Below the pieces are notes generated by a model. That model had not been told where the DNA came from, did no database searches, and saw nothing but the letters and a program-made list of their open reading frames with translations. The translations under genes were made by a program, and so were the position numbers. From Mycobacterium sp. ITM-2016-00318 (lineage in GTDB: Bacteria > Actinomycetota > Actinomycetes > Mycobacteriales > Mycobacteriaceae), in assembly GCF_002968285.2 (NCBI RefSeq), contig NZ_CP134400.1, positions 1,364,001 to 1,428,000 of the forward strand: a stretch of DNA of 64,000 bases, written 5' to 3'. Position 1 is the stretch's first letter; each line of letters opens with the position of its first letter. Shown one piece after another: positions 31,644 through 40,899 of the stretch.

Positions 31644-33032
31644 ATGTCCCGGCCCGCCGAGGTAGTGCACCGCGTCATCAAGGCGTACGACGTGCGCGGC
31701 CTGGTCGGTGACGAGATCGACGATGGCTTTGTCGCCGACGTCGGAGCGGCGTTCGCGAGAATGGTCCGCGACGAGGGCGCCCGGCAGGTGGTCATCGGCC
31801 AGGACATGCGGGCCAGTTCGCCGCCGCTGGCGACCGCCTTCGCCGAAGGGGCGGCGTCTCAAGGTCTCGACGTCGTCCGGATCGGGCTGGCCTCGACCGA
31901 TCAGCTGTATTTCGCGTCCGGCTTGTTGAACTGCCCGGGCGCCATGTTCACCGCGAGTCACAACCCGGCGGCCTACAACGGCATCAAGCTGTGCCGCGCG
32001 GGAGCCAAGCCCGTCGGCAAGGACACCGGGCTGAAGACGATCAGCGACGACGTGATTGCGGGAGTGCCCGCCTACGACGGCCCGGTGGGCACATCGGTGG
32101 ACCGCGACGTGCTGACCGAATACGGCGAATTTCTCCGGTCGCTGGTGGATCTGACCGACCGGCGCACGCTGCGGGTCGCCGTGGACGCGGGCAACGGGAT
32201 GGCAGGCCACACCGCGCCCGCGGTGCTGGGCGCCATCCCGGCGCTCGAGGTGATGCCGCTGTATTTCGAACTCGACGGCACCTTCCCCAACCACGAGGCC
32301 AACCCGCTGGATCCGGACAACCTCGTCGACTTGCAGAAGCACGTGATCGCGACCGGTGCCGACATCGGGCTGGCCTTCGACGGCGACGCCGACCGGTGTT
32401 TCGTGGTCGACGAATCAGGGCACCCGGTATCGCCGTCAGCGGTGACCGCCCTGGTCGCCGCGGGCGAGCTGAGCAGGGAGATCGGTGCAACCGTGATCCA
32501 TAATCTGATCACCTCACGGGCGGTGCCGGAACTGGTCGTCGAACGCGGCGGCACGCCGGTGCGTTCCCGGGTGGGGCACTCCTATATCAAGGCGTTGATG
32601 GCCGAAACCGGCGCAATCTTCGGCGGCGAGCACTCGGCGCATTACTACTTCCGCGACTTCTGGGGCGCCGACTCGGGCATGCTGGCGGCTCTTCACGTGC
32701 TGTCGGCGTTGGGCGAACAGCGCAGGCCGCTGTCCGAGCTGATGGCCGACTACCAGCGCTACGAGGCCTCCGGCGAGATCAACTACACCGTCGACGACTC
32801 GCAGACGTGCGTCGAGGCGGTGCTGAAGTCGTTGGGTGAACGCATCCGGTCCATCGACCACCTTGACGGTGTGACCGTCGATCTCGGTGACGGCAGCTGG
32901 TTCAACCTTCGCACCTCCAACACCGAGCCGCTGCTGCGGCTCAACGTCGAGGCCCGCACCGCCGAGGACGTCGACAAGGTGGTGGAGCTGGTGGCCAACG
33001 AGATCGCCTCGCACACCGAAGAATCGACATGA
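31644..33032 (+). CDS. pmmA: Phosphomannomutase/phosphoglucomutase
   Basis: A 462-residue alpha-D-phosphohexomutase: phosphoserine loop TASHNP at 103-108 (Ser105), metal loop DGDADR at 246-251, sugar-binding GGEHSAHYYF and a C-terminal phosphate loop RTSNTEPLLRLN. It interconverts mannose 6- and 1-phosphate for GDP-mannose. ATG with GAGGAG upstream. Overlaps the next gene by 4 bp. Called manB in some annotations. Equivalent to Rv3257c. Confidence 0.93.
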   Translation: MSRPAEVVHRVIKAYDVRGLVGDEIDDGFVADVGAAFARMVRDEGARQVVIGQDMRASSPPLATAFAEGAASQGLDVVRIGLASTDQLYFASGLLNCPGAMFTASHNPAAYNGIKLCRAGAKPVGKDTGLKTISDDVIAGVPAYDGPVGTSVDRDVLTEYGEFLRSLVDLTDRRTLRVAVDAGNGMAGHTAPAVLGAIPALEVMPLYFELDGTFPNHEANPLDPDNLVDLQKHVIATGADIGLAFDGDADRCFVVDESGHPVSPSAVTALVAAGELSREIGATVIHNLITSRAVPELVVERGGTPVRSRVGHSYIKALMAETGAIFGGEHSAHYYFRDFWGADSGMLAALHVLSALGEQRRPLSELMADYQRYEASGEINYTVDDSQTCVEAVLKSLGERIRSIDHLDGVTVDLGDGSWFNLRTSNTEPLLRLNVEARTAEDVDKVVELVANEIASHTEEST

Positions 33033-34102
33033 CCGCCCCGGCCACCATCGACTTCGACGACGCTGAGGGTCTGCTGGCCGCCGACCGCGGTGGGCTGCTT
33101 CGCGGCGCGTCGATGGCCGGAGCTCAAGTGCGTGCGACAGCGGCCGCACTCGATGAGGGAGCGCTGGAGCCCGTCGCAGGCGATTCGCCCCGCACGGTGA
33201 TCTGGGTCGCCGGCCGCGGCAACGCCGAGACGGCAGGCTCGATACTGGCTGCGGCCGTTGGCGCTTCGGCGGCCTCGCCGATCGTCGTCTGCGCCGAGGT
33301 GCCACCCTGGATCGGCGCGCTCGACGTGCTCGTCATCGCGGGTGACGACCCCGGTGATCCAGCGCTCGTCAGCGCCGCGGCGACCGCAGTGCGACGCGGC
33401 GCACGCGTCGCTGTCGTCGCGCCCTATGAGGGACCGTTGCGCGACGCCACGGCTGGTCGTGCGGCCGTACTCGAGCCGCGCCTGTGGGTTCCCGACGAGT
33501 TCGGACTGCCCAGATATCTGGCCGCGGGCCTCGCGGTTCTGCACGTGATCGATCCGGACCTGCGCACCGATCTTGCCGCCCTCGCCGACGAACTCGATGC
33601 CGAAGCGCTTCGCAACAGCGCCGCGCGCGAACTCTTCACCAACCCGGCCAAGACGCTGGCCGACCGGATATCCGGACGGGCGGTCGTGCTGGCAGGCGAC
33701 AACGCGGCGACGCTGGCACTGGCCCGCCACGGTGGCTCCGCCATACTCCGCATCGGACACCAGGCCGTCGCGGCCGTCGGTCTCGCCGACGCGATCGTGG
33801 CGCTGCGCACCGGGTTCGGCGCGCAGTCCGACACCGACCGCGAGTCCGCGCTGTTTCACGACGACGACCTCGACGGGCCGCTGCCCGAGCGGGCAAGAAC
33901 CATCGCGCTGACGCTGGACGCCGAGCGGGCCGTGGTGACGGCCCGCGTCGCGGGGCTCGACGACGTCGACATCGTCGGCGCGGAGGACGTACCCGACGTC
34001 GGTGAGTCCCCGGTGCGGTCGGGCGGTCCTGAGCAGCAGTTGGCCGTGTTGGCCGTTCGGCTGGAGATGGCGGCCACCTACCTGCGACTGGTTCGGGGAT
34101 AG
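33029..34102 (+). CDS. TobH-like SIS-domain protein
   Basis: A 357-residue protein resembling double-SIS phosphosugar isomerases of the bifunctional phosphoglucose/phosphomannose type, with weak conservation of catalytic segments (IVVCAEVPPWIGALDVLVIAGDDPGDPAL; LTLDAERAVVTARVAGLDDVDIVG). It lies between pmmA and manA with a 4-bp overlap upstream and 3-bp gap downstream, so mannose metabolism is likely. Isomerase activity is not proven by visible residues. Equivalent to Rv3256c. Confidence 0.75.
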   Translation: MTAPATIDFDDAEGLLAADRGGLLRGASMAGAQVRATAAALDEGALEPVAGDSPRTVIWVAGRGNAETAGSILAAAVGASAASPIVVCAEVPPWIGALDVLVIAGDDPGDPALVSAAATAVRRGARVAVVAPYEGPLRDATAGRAAVLEPRLWVPDEFGLPRYLAAGLAVLHVIDPDLRTDLAALADELDAEALRNSAARELFTNPAKTLADRISGRAVVLAGDNAATLALARHGGSAILRIGHQAVAAVGLADAIVALRTGFGAQSDTDRESALFHDDDLDGPLPERARTIALTLDAERAVVTARVAGLDDVDIVGAEDVPDVGESPVRSGGPEQQLAVLAVRLEMAATYLRLVRG

Positions 34103-34105
34103 CGA

Positions 34106-35332
34106 GTGAACCTTCTCCGAGGAGCACTGCGGACATATGCCTGGGGTTCGCGTACGGCGATCGCAGACTTCACCGGAAGGCCAAGTCCAACAGCGCATCC
34201 CGAAGCCGAGCTCTGGTTCGGCGCGCATCCGGCCGACCCTGCGTATCTGGAGACCGACGAGGGCGACGAGTCGCTGCTTGATGCCGTGCGCACCGATCCC
34301 GAGGGACAGCTGGGTACCGCGGTGTGCAAGCGGTTCGGCACCGGGCTGCCGTTTCTGATGAAGGTGCTCGCCGCCGAGGAACCGCTCTCCCTGCAGGCCC
34401 ACCCAAGCGAGGAGCAGGCCGTCGAGGGCTTCACCCGCGAGGACCGACTCGGCATTCCGGTGACCTCGCCGATCCGCAACTACCGCGACCGCAGCCACAA
34501 ACCGGAGCTGCTGGTTGCGCTGGACACCTTCGAAGCGCTCGCGGGCTTCCGGCCCGCGGCCGAATCGGTGAACCTGCTTCGGACACTTGCGGTTGCCGAC
34601 CTCGACCCGTATCTCAACCTGCTGGCGGGCCAACCGGACGCCGACGGCCTTCGGGCGCTGTTCACCACCTGGATCACCGCGCCGCAGCCGGATCTCGACG
34701 TGCTGGTGCCCGCCGTCATCGACGGCGCGATCCACTACGTCCGATCGCGCGAGAAGCAGTTCGCGGCCGAAGCCAAGACCGTGCTCGAGCTGGGCGAGCG
34801 CTATCCCGGCGACGCGGGCGTGCTGGCGTCGCTGCTGTTGAACCGTCTGACCTTGCGCCCCGGTGAAGGGATCTATCTGCCCGCGGGCAACCTGCATGCC
34901 TACATTCGCGGGGTCGGAATCGAGGTGATGGCCAACTCCGACAACGTGCTTCGTGGCGGCCTCACCCCGAAGCACGTCGACGTCCCCGAGCTGTTGCGGG
35001 TGCTGGACTTCACCCCGGCCAGCGAGGAGGCGCTGCGGCCGGCGACGTCCGAGGAGGGAATGGAAACGGTGTACGAGACGCCCGCGCCGGAGTTCTCGGT
35101 GTCGGTGCTCGGCATCGACGGCGACCTGCTCGGCCACGAAGTCGACGCACCCTCGCGGCACGACGGCCCGCAGATCCTGTTGTGCGCCGAGGGTTCGGCA
35201 GTGGTGCACGCCAAGTCCAGCGTGGTCACAATGGATCGCGGTGCGGCGGCGTGGGTTTCGGCCGACGACGGGCCCATCCGGCTGGTCGCCCAGCGCCCGA
35301 CGAAGCTCTTCCGCGCGACCGTGGGCATCTGA
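34106..35332 (+). CDS. manA: Mannose-6-phosphate isomerase ManA
   Basis: A 408-residue type I PMI: LRGALRTYAWGSRTAIADF and EAELWFGAHPADPAYL at the N terminus, FLMKVLAAEEPLSLQAHPSEEQA with the zinc ligands (Q-x-H), HKPELLVAL, and GIYLPAGNLHAYIRGVGIEVMANSDNVLRGGLTPKHVD. It links fructose 6-phosphate to mannose 6-phosphate. GTG start. The stop lies within CTGA at 35329-35332, which may also be the start of the next gene. Equivalent to Rv3255c. Confidence 0.93.
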   Translation: MNLLRGALRTYAWGSRTAIADFTGRPSPTAHPEAELWFGAHPADPAYLETDEGDESLLDAVRTDPEGQLGTAVCKRFGTGLPFLMKVLAAEEPLSLQAHPSEEQAVEGFTREDRLGIPVTSPIRNYRDRSHKPELLVALDTFEALAGFRPAAESVNLLRTLAVADLDPYLNLLAGQPDADGLRALFTTWITAPQPDLDVLVPAVIDGAIHYVRSREKQFAAEAKTVLELGERYPGDAGVLASLLLNRLTLRPGEGIYLPAGNLHAYIRGVGIEVMANSDNVLRGGLTPKHVDVPELLRVLDFTPASEEALRPATSEEGMETVYETPAPEFSVSVLGIDGDLLGHEVDAPSRHDGPQILLCAEGSAVVHAKSSVVTMDRGAAAWVSADDGPIRLVAQRPTKLFRATVGI

Positions 35333-36273
35333 GTGTCGGCGAGGGCAGCACACGGGCGATCTTCGCGGCACTGCTCGCCAACGCGGGCATCGCGGTCGCG
35401 AAGTTCGTCGGCTTCCTGATCACCGGCAGCTCGTCGATGCTCGCCGAATCCGTGCACTCGGTCGCCGACACCAGTAACCAGGGACTGCTGCTGCTCGGCC
35501 AGCAGCAGTCGCGCAAGGAGGCCGACCCGCTGCACCAGTTCGGGTACGGCCGCAGCCGTTACTTCTATTCGTTCGTGGTGGCGCTGGTGCTGTTCACGCT
35601 CGGCTCGGTGTTCGCGCTCTACGAGGGCTACCACAAGATCACGCACCCGGAGGAGCTGACGTCGCCGATCGTGGCGGTCGCGATCCTCGTCATCGCGCTC
35701 ATGTTGGAGGGCTACAGCTTTCGCACCGCGGTCAGGGAGTCGCGGCCGCTGAAGCAGTCCGGCGGCTGGTGGCGCTTCATTCGGGCGTCGCGCAACCCCG
35801 AACTGCCGGTGGTGCTCCTCGAGGATTCGGGTGCGCTGGTCGGCCTTATCCTTGCGCTGGCCGGTGTCGGGCTGACGATGCTCACTGGCGACCCGGTATG
35901 GGACGGCATTGGCACGATCGGTATCGATGTGCTGCTCGGCGTCATCGCCGTTGTGTTGATGATCGAGATGCACAGTCTGCTGATCGGTGAGGGCGCGACG
36001 CGTAAAGAGGACGAGGCCATCCGTTCGGCGCTCGAGCAGACCGACAACATCGACCGGCTGATTCACCTTCGCACGCAGTACCTCGGCCCAGAGGAGATGC
36101 TCGTCGGCGCGAAGATCGCGCTGCCGCCGGCTACCGACCTGGCGACGGTGGCGAGAACCATCGATGCCGCGGAGGCGGCGATCCGTGCGGCGGTGCCCGC
36201 CGCCGCGGTCATCTACCTGGAACCAGACCTCGACCGGACGACGAGGAACCAGCCGCCCGCTTCTGCGCCATGA
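35329..36273 (+). CDS. Cation diffusion facilitator transporter
   Basis: A 314-residue CDF protein if started at CTG 35329. Helices include IFAALLANAGIAVAKFVGFLITG, SFVVALVLFTLGSVFALYEGYHKI, VAVAILVIALMLEGYSFRTAV, VGLILALAGVGLTML and GIDVLLGVIAVVLMIEMHSLLIG. Metal-site residues appear in SMLAESVHSVADT (His, Asp) and LLEDSGALVG. It probably exports Zn, Mn or Fe. No ATG or GTG lies near the first helix; the in-frame GTG 35251 falls deep in manA and would add 26 Arg/Pro-rich residues. CTG overlapping the manA stop fits the local start/stop pattern. The 3' end overlaps the FAD gene by 65 bp. Confidence 0.8.
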   Translation: MSVGEGSTRAIFAALLANAGIAVAKFVGFLITGSSSMLAESVHSVADTSNQGLLLLGQQQSRKEADPLHQFGYGRSRYFYSFVVALVLFTLGSVFALYEGYHKITHPEELTSPIVAVAILVIALMLEGYSFRTAVRESRPLKQSGGWWRFIRASRNPELPVVLLEDSGALVGLILALAGVGLTMLTGDPVWDGIGTIGIDVLLGVIAVVLMIEMHSLLIGEGATRKEDEAIRSALEQTDNIDRLIHLRTQYLGPEEMLVGAKIALPPATDLATVARTIDAAEAAIRAAVPAAAVIYLEPDLDRTTRNQPPASAP

Positions 36274-37588
36274 ACAACGCCATGTTGTGCTTGATGGTCC
36301 GCCCGACCAGTTTCATCGACGGGACCATGTAGAGGCTGTCGAGCAGGCTGAACCTCCGCAGAAACCATTCGGCGAGAACGGGATCCGTCTCCGCTGCGCC
36401 GAGGAACTGATCGAAGAGGCTGCCGACCGGGCGGTACCACCACGGCATCGGGCCCGAGGCGCGGTGCATGACCAGGTCCCCGATCGCGTTCATGGTCCAC
36501 ACCGGGAACGTCGACTTCGCGGCCTCGGCGTTGAACGTCGCGGGACGACTGTCCTCCGGTGACTCGAGCGCGCGGCGCAGGTGACCCGCCTGCAGTGAGG
36601 TCATCGTCATGCCCTGCCCGAAGGTGGGGTTGTAGCTGGCGACCGCATCGCCGAAGGGCAGGATGCCGAGCGGAAAACGTTCGAGCTTGTGGTACCGGCG
36701 CCACCGGCTCGTCGGGTACTTGTGGAATGCCACGTCGCCGACCGGTTCGGACTTCCGGATCGCCGCTGCGACATGCGCAGGCACGATTTCGTCTGCGAGG
36801 TCGCACATTCCGGCGAAATCGTGTGGCGGCTCGACCTTTCCGACGCCGAAGGTCGTCAGACCCCAGGTGCCGTCCTCGTAGCAGAGCATGCCGAGCCCGA
36901 GCGGCTGCTCCTTGTGCGCGCCTGCCACCACGACTTTCTCGGCGATCAGGTCGTCGGGCATGCGCAGCTGTTGCGAGGCGTAGCTGATGCCGACGTCGAC
37001 GGTCGCCTCGGGGGGCCGGTCGAATCCCCACTGCTCCAACCACACCGGCAGCCGGGTGCCGCGACCCGCGGTATCGACGACGAGATCGGCGGCCACCTCC
37101 TCACCGGTGTCCAACCGCACGCCGGTCACTCGCTGCTTCGTCACATCGAAAATCGGTTCCGTGACGCCCGCGTGGACGATGTCGACGCCTGCGATCGCCG
37201 TCGCCCTGCGACGGATCTGCCATTCGAGATGCGGGCGGCTCGGCACGTACGCGGTGAATTCGTCGTGCAGTTCGCGCGTCGTCCCGAGCACATGGCCTGC
37301 CGCGCCGAAGTGAATGCAGTCCGGCCGGTTTTCCAGAATCGGCACGCCCGCGGCCACCATGTCGTCGAGCAGGCCGGGAAAGAGAGAGTCGAATTCCGCG
37401 GCGCCGCGGGCCATCAGCAGATGGACGTGTCTGCCCTGGGGCACCGCCGTTCGATTGGCCGGCTCGGCGGGCAGGTCGTCGCGTTCGTACAGCGTGACCC
37501 GGTCATAGAAGTCCGACAGCACCCGCGCAGCGCACAACCCCGCGATGCTGGCCCCGATGACGACAGCGTGCTCCCCATTCCGCCCCAT
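36209..37588 (-). CDS. FAD-dependent oxidoreductase (geranylgeranyl reductase / monooxygenase type)
   Basis: A 459-residue flavoprotein: HAVVIGASIAGLCAARVLSDF (FAD Rossmann, GASIAG at 12-17), VVDTAGRGTRLP, and GILPFGDAVASYNPTFGQGMTMTSLQA (the GD motif of the aromatic hydroxylase/GGR fold). The substrate is unknown; similar to Rv3254. ATG 37588 begins the FAD strand. Divergent from the APC permease with an 89-bp gap. The C terminus overlaps the CDF gene by 65 bp on the other strand. Confidence 0.83.
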   Translation of the reverse strand: MGRNGEHAVVIGASIAGLCAARVLSDFYDRVTLYERDDLPAEPANRTAVPQGRHVHLLMARGAAEFDSLFPGLLDDMVAAGVPILENRPDCIHFGAAGHVLGTTRELHDEFTAYVPSRPHLEWQIRRRATAIAGVDIVHAGVTEPIFDVTKQRVTGVRLDTGEEVAADLVVDTAGRGTRLPVWLEQWGFDRPPEATVDVGISYASQQLRMPDDLIAEKVVVAGAHKEQPLGLGMLCYEDGTWGLTTFGVGKVEPPHDFAGMCDLADEIVPAHVAAAIRKSEPVGDVAFHKYPTSRWRRYHKLERFPLGILPFGDAVASYNPTFGQGMTMTSLQAGHLRRALESPEDSRPATFNAEAAKSTFPVWTMNAIGDLVMHRASGPMPWWYRPVGSLFDQFLGAAETDPVLAEWFLRRFSLLDSLYMVPSMKLVGRTIKHNMALFMAQKRAAGSSSSGRGLVPGR

Positions 37589-37677
37589 TGCCGCCGACAG
37601 TACCCGTCCTCGCTTTTGCCTCAACCGGCCTCCGGGTATCCGTTAGATTCCGGTCACACGACCAAAAAGGAAAACCG

Positions 37678-39144
37678 ATGGCCTGGCGAACCAAGTCTGT
37701 TGAGCAGTCGATTGCGGACACCGACGAGCCGTCGACCCGATTACACAAAGATCTGAACTGGTGGGACCTGACCGTGTTCGGGGTGTCCGTGGTCATCGGC
37801 GCGGGCATCTTCACCATCACCGCCTCTACGGCAGGTGGCATCACCGGGCCCGCCATCTCCATCTCGTTCGTCATCGCCGCGACCGCCTGCGGGCTGGCGG
37901 CGCTGTGCTACGCCGAGTTCGCATCGACGGTGCCGGTCGCGGGCAGCGCGTACACCTTCTCCTACGCGACATTCGGTGAGTTCATCGCGTGGATCATCGG
38001 CTGGGACCTGATACTGGAGTTCGCGGTGGCTGCCGCCGTCGTCGCCAAGGGCTGGTCGAGCTATCTCGGGACGGTGTTTAACTTCGGCGGCGCCACAACG
38101 CAACTAGGCGGGTTCGAGCTCGACTGGGGTGCGCTGCTCATCATCGCCTTCGTCACCGCCATCCTCGCCTGGGGCACCAAGCTGTCGGCAACGGTGAGCC
38201 TGGTCATCACCGTCATCAAGGTCGCGGTCGTGCTGCTGGTGGTTGCCGTCGGGGCGTTCTACATCAAGGCGTCCAACTACACGCCGTTCATCCCGCCCGC
38301 GGAGTCCGGCGGCGGGGGAGACACCGAACAGTCGCTGCTGTCGCTCATCACCGGTGCCGAGGGCAGCATCTACGGCTGGTACGGGCTGCTGGCGGGCGCG
38401 TCGATCGTGTTCTTCGCGTTCATCGGCTTCGACATCGTGGCCACCACCGCCGAGGAGACCAAGGACCCCCAGCGTGACATCCCGCGCGGCATCCTCGCCT
38501 CGTTGGCGATCGTCACGGTGCTCTACGTCGCGGTCGCCGTGGTGCTGACCGGAATGGTGAACTACACCCAACTCAAGGGCGAGGGGGCGAACCTCGCGAC
38601 GGCCTTCACCGAGAACGGGGTGACCTGGGCGGCCAAGGTGATCTCGATCGGTGCGCTGGCCGGACTGACGACCGTCGTCATCGTGCTCGTGCTCGGTCAG
38701 ACGCGGGTGCTGTTCGCGATGTGCCGCGACGGATTGCTGCCGAGGGCGATGGCCAAGACCGGACCGCACGGCACCCCGGTACGCATCACGATCCTGGTGG
38801 GCGTTCTGGTCGCGATCGCCGCCTCGGTGTTCCCGATGGGCAAGCTCGAGGAGATGGTGAACATCGGCACCTTGTTCGCCTTCGTGCTGGTGTCGGCCGG
38901 GGTGATCCTGCTGCGTCGTTCGCGGCCCGACCTGAAGCGCGGCTTCCGAGTGCCGCTGGTGCCCTTTCTGCCGATCGCCGCGATCCTGGCCTGCGTCTGG
39001 CTGATGTTGAACCTCACCGCGCTGACCTGGATCCGCTTCCTGATCTGGATGGCCATCGGCGTGGCGGTCTACTTCCTCCACGGCAGGCGCCATTCGGTGC
39101 TCGGCAGCCGGGAACTCGCGACTTCAACCACTTCGCCGAAGTAA
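37678..39144 (+). CDS. APC-family amino acid permease
   Basis: A 488-residue integral membrane protein with about 12 helices. TM1 carries the APC unwound segment GVSVVIGAGIFTITA; helix 6 region has FFAFIGFDIVATTAEETKDPQRDIPRGI. It resembles cationic amino acid transporters (Rv3253c). ATG 37678 has AAAAAGGA upstream; the open frame begins earlier but overlaps the divergent FAD gene start. Substrate not readable. Confidence 0.88.
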   Translation: MAWRTKSVEQSIADTDEPSTRLHKDLNWWDLTVFGVSVVIGAGIFTITASTAGGITGPAISISFVIAATACGLAALCYAEFASTVPVAGSAYTFSYATFGEFIAWIIGWDLILEFAVAAAVVAKGWSSYLGTVFNFGGATTQLGGFELDWGALLIIAFVTAILAWGTKLSATVSLVITVIKVAVVLLVVAVGAFYIKASNYTPFIPPAESGGGGDTEQSLLSLITGAEGSIYGWYGLLAGASIVFFAFIGFDIVATTAEETKDPQRDIPRGILASLAIVTVLYVAVAVVLTGMVNYTQLKGEGANLATAFTENGVTWAAKVISIGALAGLTTVVIVLVLGQTRVLFAMCRDGLLPRAMAKTGPHGTPVRITILVGVLVAIAASVFPMGKLEEMVNIGTLFAFVLVSAGVILLRRSRPDLKRGFRVPLVPFLPIAAILACVWLMLNLTALTWIRFLIWMAIGVAVYFLHGRRHSVLGSRELATSTTSPK

Positions 39145-39266
39145 GCGCCTTCAGGCCGACAGTTGCGCCGACTTCTGCATGAGGGCTGTGCAGAGGCCGC
39201 TTCAACGACCCTCCTGCAGAACTCGCTCTACCGAGTGCACGCCCAGGTTTACAAATACCGTATCTG

Positions 39267-39299
39267 TGTCTAGACAGGCGACAAAAGTCGCTCTATAGT
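39267..39299 (+). promoter_or_regulatory. alkB promoter with two palindromic operators
   Basis: -35 TAGACA (39271-39276), 17-bp spacer, -10 TATAGT (39294-39299), then 7 nt to the alkB ATG, so the mRNA should be leaderless. The perfect palindrome TGTCTAGACA (39267-39276) covers the -35 and a second inverted repeat, GCGAC-AAAA-GTCGC (39278-39291), fills the spacer. AlkX, encoded downstream, is the likely repressor. Confidence 0.65.
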
Positions 39300-39306
39300 C
39301 AACCGC

Positions 39307-40530
39307 ATGACCCAGAGCAATGGCGCACTGACACAACACGAGATCGACCAGTGGCGGGACCGCAAGAGGTATCTGTGGCTGATGGGCCTGATCGCACCGA
39401 CGGCCCTGTTCGTGATGCTGCCGTTGGTGTGGACGTTCAACCAGTGGGGCTGGCACGCCGCGGCGCAGGTGCCGTTCTGGATCGGCCCGATCCTGCTGTA
39501 CGTATTGCTGCCCGCGCTGGACCTGCGCTTCGGGCCCGACGGGCAGAACCCGCCCGACGAGGTGATGGAGCGGCTGGAGAACGACAGGTACTACCGCTAC
39601 TGCACGTACATCTACATCCCGATCCAATACGCCAGCGTCGTCTTCGGCGCGTACCTGTTCACCGCATCCGACCTGAGTTGGCTGGGCTTCGACGGCGGGC
39701 TGGGCTGGCCGGCGAAGATCGGGCTCGCGCTGTCGGTGGGCGTGCTCGGAGGGGTGGGCATCAACACCGCCCACGAGATGGGGCACAAGAAGGACGAACT
39801 CGAGCGCTGGCTGTCCAAGGTCACGCTCGCGCAGACCGCATACGGCCACTTCTACATCGAGCACAACCGCGGCCATCACGTCCGCGTCGCCACCCCGGAG
39901 GACCCCGCGTCGGCGCGCTTCGGCGAGACCTTCTGGGAGTTCCTGCCGCGCAGCGTCTACGGCAGCCTGAAGTCTTCGTGGGAGTTGGAGGCCAAGCGGC
40001 TCGAGCGGGCAGGCAAGAGCAGATGGCACTGGTCAAACGACGTGCTCAACGCATGGGCGATGTCGGTGGTGCTCTACGGCGCACTGATCGCGGTCTTCGG
40101 CCTGGCGCTCATCCCGTACGTCGTCATCTCCGCGGTGTTCGGCTTCACGCTGCTGGAGACCGTCAACTACCTGGAGCACTACGGGCTGCTGCGGCAGAAG
40201 ACCGAGAGCGGCCGTTACGAACGGTGCGCACCGGCGCACAGCTGGAACTCCGACCACATCGTGACCAACCTGTTCCTCTACCACCTGCAGCGCCACAGCG
40301 ATCACCACGCCAACCCGACCCGGCGCTACCAGACGCTGCGGAGCATGGACGGCGCACCGAATCTGCCCAGCGGGTACGCGTCGATGATCGGGCTGACGTA
40401 CTTCCCGCCGCTGTGGCGCAAGGTGATGGACCACCGGGTGCTCGAGCATTACGACGGCGACATCAGCAGGGTGAATGTGCACCCGCGGGTGCGCGACAAG
40501 GTGCTGGCTCGATACGGGGCGAACGTCTGA
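39307..40530 (+). CDS. alkB: Alkane 1-monooxygenase AlkB
   Basis: A 407-residue membrane di-iron hydroxylase. Histidine boxes: HEMGH at 156-160, EHNRGHH at 185-191 and HSDHH at 330-334; the AlkB signature [10 protein letters not shown] is at 287-296. Helices cluster at about 25-70, 105-150 and 245-285. It oxidises medium-chain n-alkanes to 1-alkanols with electrons from rubredoxin. First gene of alkB-rubA-rubB-alkX; its stop overlaps the rubA ATG (TGATG). Equivalent to Rv3252c. Confidence 0.94.
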   Translation: MTQSNGALTQHEIDQWRDRKRYLWLMGLIAPTALFVMLPLVWTFNQWGWHAAAQVPFWIGPILLYVLLPALDLRFGPDGQNPPDEVMERLENDRYYRYCTYIYIPIQYASVVFGAYLFTASDLSWLGFDGGLGWPAKIGLALSVGVLGGVGINTAHEMGHKKDELERWLSKVTLAQTAYGHFYIEHNRGHHVRVATPEDPASARFGETFWEFLPRSVYGSLKSSWELEAKRLERAGKSRWHWSNDVLNAWAMSVVLYGALIAVFGLALIPYVVISAVFGFTLLETVNYLEHYGLLRQKTESGRYERCAPAHSWNSDHIVTNLFLYHLQRHSDHHANPTRRYQTLRSMDGAPNLPSGYASMIGLTYFPPLWRKVMDHRVLEHYDGDISRVNVHPRVRDKVLARYGANV

Positions 40531-40703
40531 TGGCCGTCTACCGCTGCAGCGGCTGCGATTACACCTACGACGAGGCGAAAGGGGCTCCGCGAGAGGGGTT
40601 TCGCGCTGGCACGGCCTTCGACGACATCCCCGAAGACTGGTGCTGCCCGGACTGTGCAGTGCGCGAGAAGGTCGATTTCGAAAAGATTGGAGCGATGAAG
40701 TGA
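40530..40703 (+). CDS. rubA: Rubredoxin RubA
   Basis: A 57-residue rubredoxin with iron ligands Cys6, Cys9, Cys39 and Cys42 (CSGC, CPDC); an extra Cys38 precedes the second pair. It carries electrons from a reductase to AlkB. TGATG overlap with alkB and GTGA overlap with rubB show tight coupling. The AlkG1-type distinction between the two rubredoxins cannot be settled from length alone. Equivalent to Rv3251c. Confidence 0.93.
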   Translation: MAVYRCSGCDYTYDEAKGAPREGFRAGTAFDDIPEDWCCPDCAVREKVDFEKIGAMK

Positions 40704-40882
40704 ACGACTACAAATTGTTCGTCTGCGCGCAGTGCGGTTTCGAATACGACGAGGAGAAGGGCTGGCCGGAGGACGGTATCGCGCCAGGCACCCGATGGGA
40801 CGACATTCCCGACGACTGGAGCTGCCCGGACTGCGGTGCGGCCAAGTCAGATTTCGAGATGGTCGAGGTCGCCCGTTCGTGA
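40700..40882 (+). CDS. rubB: Rubredoxin RubB
   Basis: A 60-residue rubredoxin with ligands Cys9, Cys12, Cys42 and Cys45 (CAQC, CPDC) and the usual [20 protein letters not shown] middle. The second electron carrier of the alkane hydroxylase operon, probably the AlkG2-type form that can replace the Pseudomonas protein. GTG start overlaps rubA by 4 bp. Equivalent to Rv3250c. Confidence 0.93.
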   Translation: MNDYKLFVCAQCGFEYDEEKGWPEDGIAPGTRWDDIPDDWSCPDCGAAKSDFEMVEVARS

Positions 40883-40899
40883 GCGCTAGTCTCGCGCGT

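Noticed and set aside
32783..35371. 862-codon open frame on the minus strand
   Set aside because: It is antisense to pmmA, the TobH-like gene and manA, is rich in Arg/His/Gly/Asp, shows no domain, and is typical of high-GC shadow frames.
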